Source of the DNA: Paracoccaceae bacterium
GTDB lineage: Bacteria > Pseudomonadota > Alphaproteobacteria > Rhodobacterales > Rhodobacteraceae
Length of the DNA stretch: 6,492 nt
Direction: 5' to 3'
Assembly: GCA_003545125.1 (NCBI GenBank)
Contig: DQCI01000112.1
Span: 7,052-13,543, forward strand
Position 1 is the first letter of the stretch. Every line of letters begins with the position of its first letter. This document shows positions 6,035 to 6,492 of this stretch, in pieces. The notes below the pieces were generated by a model, which had not been told where the DNA came from, did not search any database, and saw only the letters and a program-made list of their open reading frames with translations. The position numbers and the translations under genes were made by a program.

Positions 6035-6400
6035 ATGCGACCGATACACCTTGTCCTGTTGGCCCTGCCACTCATGGCCGCCTGCGCCACCACGCCCCGG
6101 AGCCAATGCGAGGCGCCGTACCGGGCCGAGTTGCGGGCGGTGGAAGCGGACCTGCAGGACACCGCGCAAGATCTTGGCCGGGGATACCGGCTGGTGCCGA
6201 CCCGGTCCCGCCACGGCGTGCACCATTGTGTCACCCGGGCCGGCTTTGTGCGGCTCTGCACGGAAGAGGACGGCGAGGCGATGTTCGACAAACGGCCGAT
6301 CAGCCGCGCGGCCGAGACCGCGAAACTCGCGGCCCTCCAGGCTGAGCAGAAGCGGCTGGAAGCGGCGATCGCCGCGTGCCAGGCCAAGTTTCCACAGTAG
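6035..6400 (+). CDS. Putative small lipoprotein, unknown function
   Basis: This 121-residue protein has a short basic start (MRPIH), a hydrophobic stretch (residues 6-15) and a lipobox-like LMAAC. Cys17 is the predicted lipidated residue, so I expect an exported membrane-anchored lipoprotein facing the periplasm. Met at the -3 position of the lipobox is less usual than Leu. The mature part has a predicted amphipathic helix (about 26-47, RAELRAVEADLQ), a central segment with RGYRL, CVTRAGFVRLC and EEDGEAMFDKRPIS, and a second Ala/Glu/Lys-rich helix (about 91-118). Besides Cys17 there are exactly four cysteines: 25, 65, 75 and 115. AAGGAG (6021-6026), 8 bases before the ATG, decides the start; the frame is open far upstream but only antisense to hemF. 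It resembles small uncharacterised lipoprotein-like proteins I recall from Rhodobacterales, without a known role. Divergent orientation to hemF gives no strong functional hint. Confidence 0.8.
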   Translation: MRPIHLVLLALPLMAACATTPRSQCEAPYRAELRAVEADLQDTAQDLGRGYRLVPTRSRHGVHHCVTRAGFVRLCTEEDGEAMFDKRPISRAAETAKLAALQAEQKRLEAAIAACQAKFPQ

Positions 6401-6418
6401 CGCGCCTGGGCGCTTCTT
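6399..6418 (+). terminator. Possible short terminator overlapping the lipoprotein stop codon
   Basis: AGCGC (6399-6403) and GCGCT (6410-6414) form a 5-bp stem with a 6-base loop, followed by TCTT. The stem begins inside the TAG stop codon. The T-rich run is short, so this is only a weak intrinsic terminator candidate. The remaining bases to the window end show no gene I can support. Confidence 0.3.
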
Positions 6419-6492
6419 GCTGCGGTGACGAGGCCGGACTTCGTGAAAGGCCGGCGCGCGGTTCCGGGCGCGGGTATGCGGGAGCCTGTGCA

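Noticed and set aside
6431..6455. Direct repeat AGGCCGG and possible stem near the right end
   Set aside because: The repeat is only 7 bases in G+C-rich DNA, and the stem has a long loop and no following T's. It is not distinguishable from chance.

Overview
The window looks like a housekeeping chromosomal segment of an alphaproteobacterium, most likely a member of the Rhodobacterales (Rhodobacteraceae). It is strongly G+C-rich, its genes have G/C-biased third codon positions, and the protein sequences have the character of that group. The order assignment is inferred from remembered family sequences, not from a search.

Layout, left to right. (1) The 3' end of hemN, the oxygen-independent coproporphyrinogen III dehydrogenase (+), enters from the left edge without its start. 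(2) A 214-base gap contains two small dyads and a palindrome. (3) A complete 468-residue FAD-binding oxidoreductase of the D-2-hydroxyacid dehydrogenase (GlcD / D-2-hydroxyglutarate dehydrogenase) type follows (+). (4) hemC, hydroxymethylbilane synthase (-), converges on it. (5) hemE, uroporphyrinogen decarboxylase (+), is divergent from hemC across a 115-base shared promoter region. (6) A short gap with very GC-rich tandem hairpins separates hemE from (7) hemF, oxygen-dependent coproporphyrinogen III oxidase (-). (8) Divergent from hemF is a gene for a 121-residue putative lipoprotein of unknown function (+). The last 92 bases hold no recognisable gene.

Four of the five recognised enzymes serve tetrapyrrole synthesis. 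HemC makes hydroxymethylbilane from porphobilinogen. HemE decarboxylates uroporphyrinogen III to coproporphyrinogen III. HemF (with O2) and HemN (without O2) both convert coproporphyrinogen III to protoporphyrinogen IX. Having both oxidase types within about 6 kb fits an organism that makes heme, and perhaps bacteriochlorophyll, over a range of oxygen levels. The genes do not form one operon: after hemN every gene is separately oriented or separated by a clear gap, with two divergent and two convergent junctions.

I see no mobile element, CRISPR array, RNA gene or defence-like module, and no sign of an undescribed multi-gene system. The points most worth a second look are the FAD enzyme's apparently altered substrate pocket, the hemE/hemF hairpin cluster, the palindromes upstream of the FAD enzyme and hemF, the absence of a good ribosome binding site for hemC, and the cysteine arrangement of the small lipoprotein.
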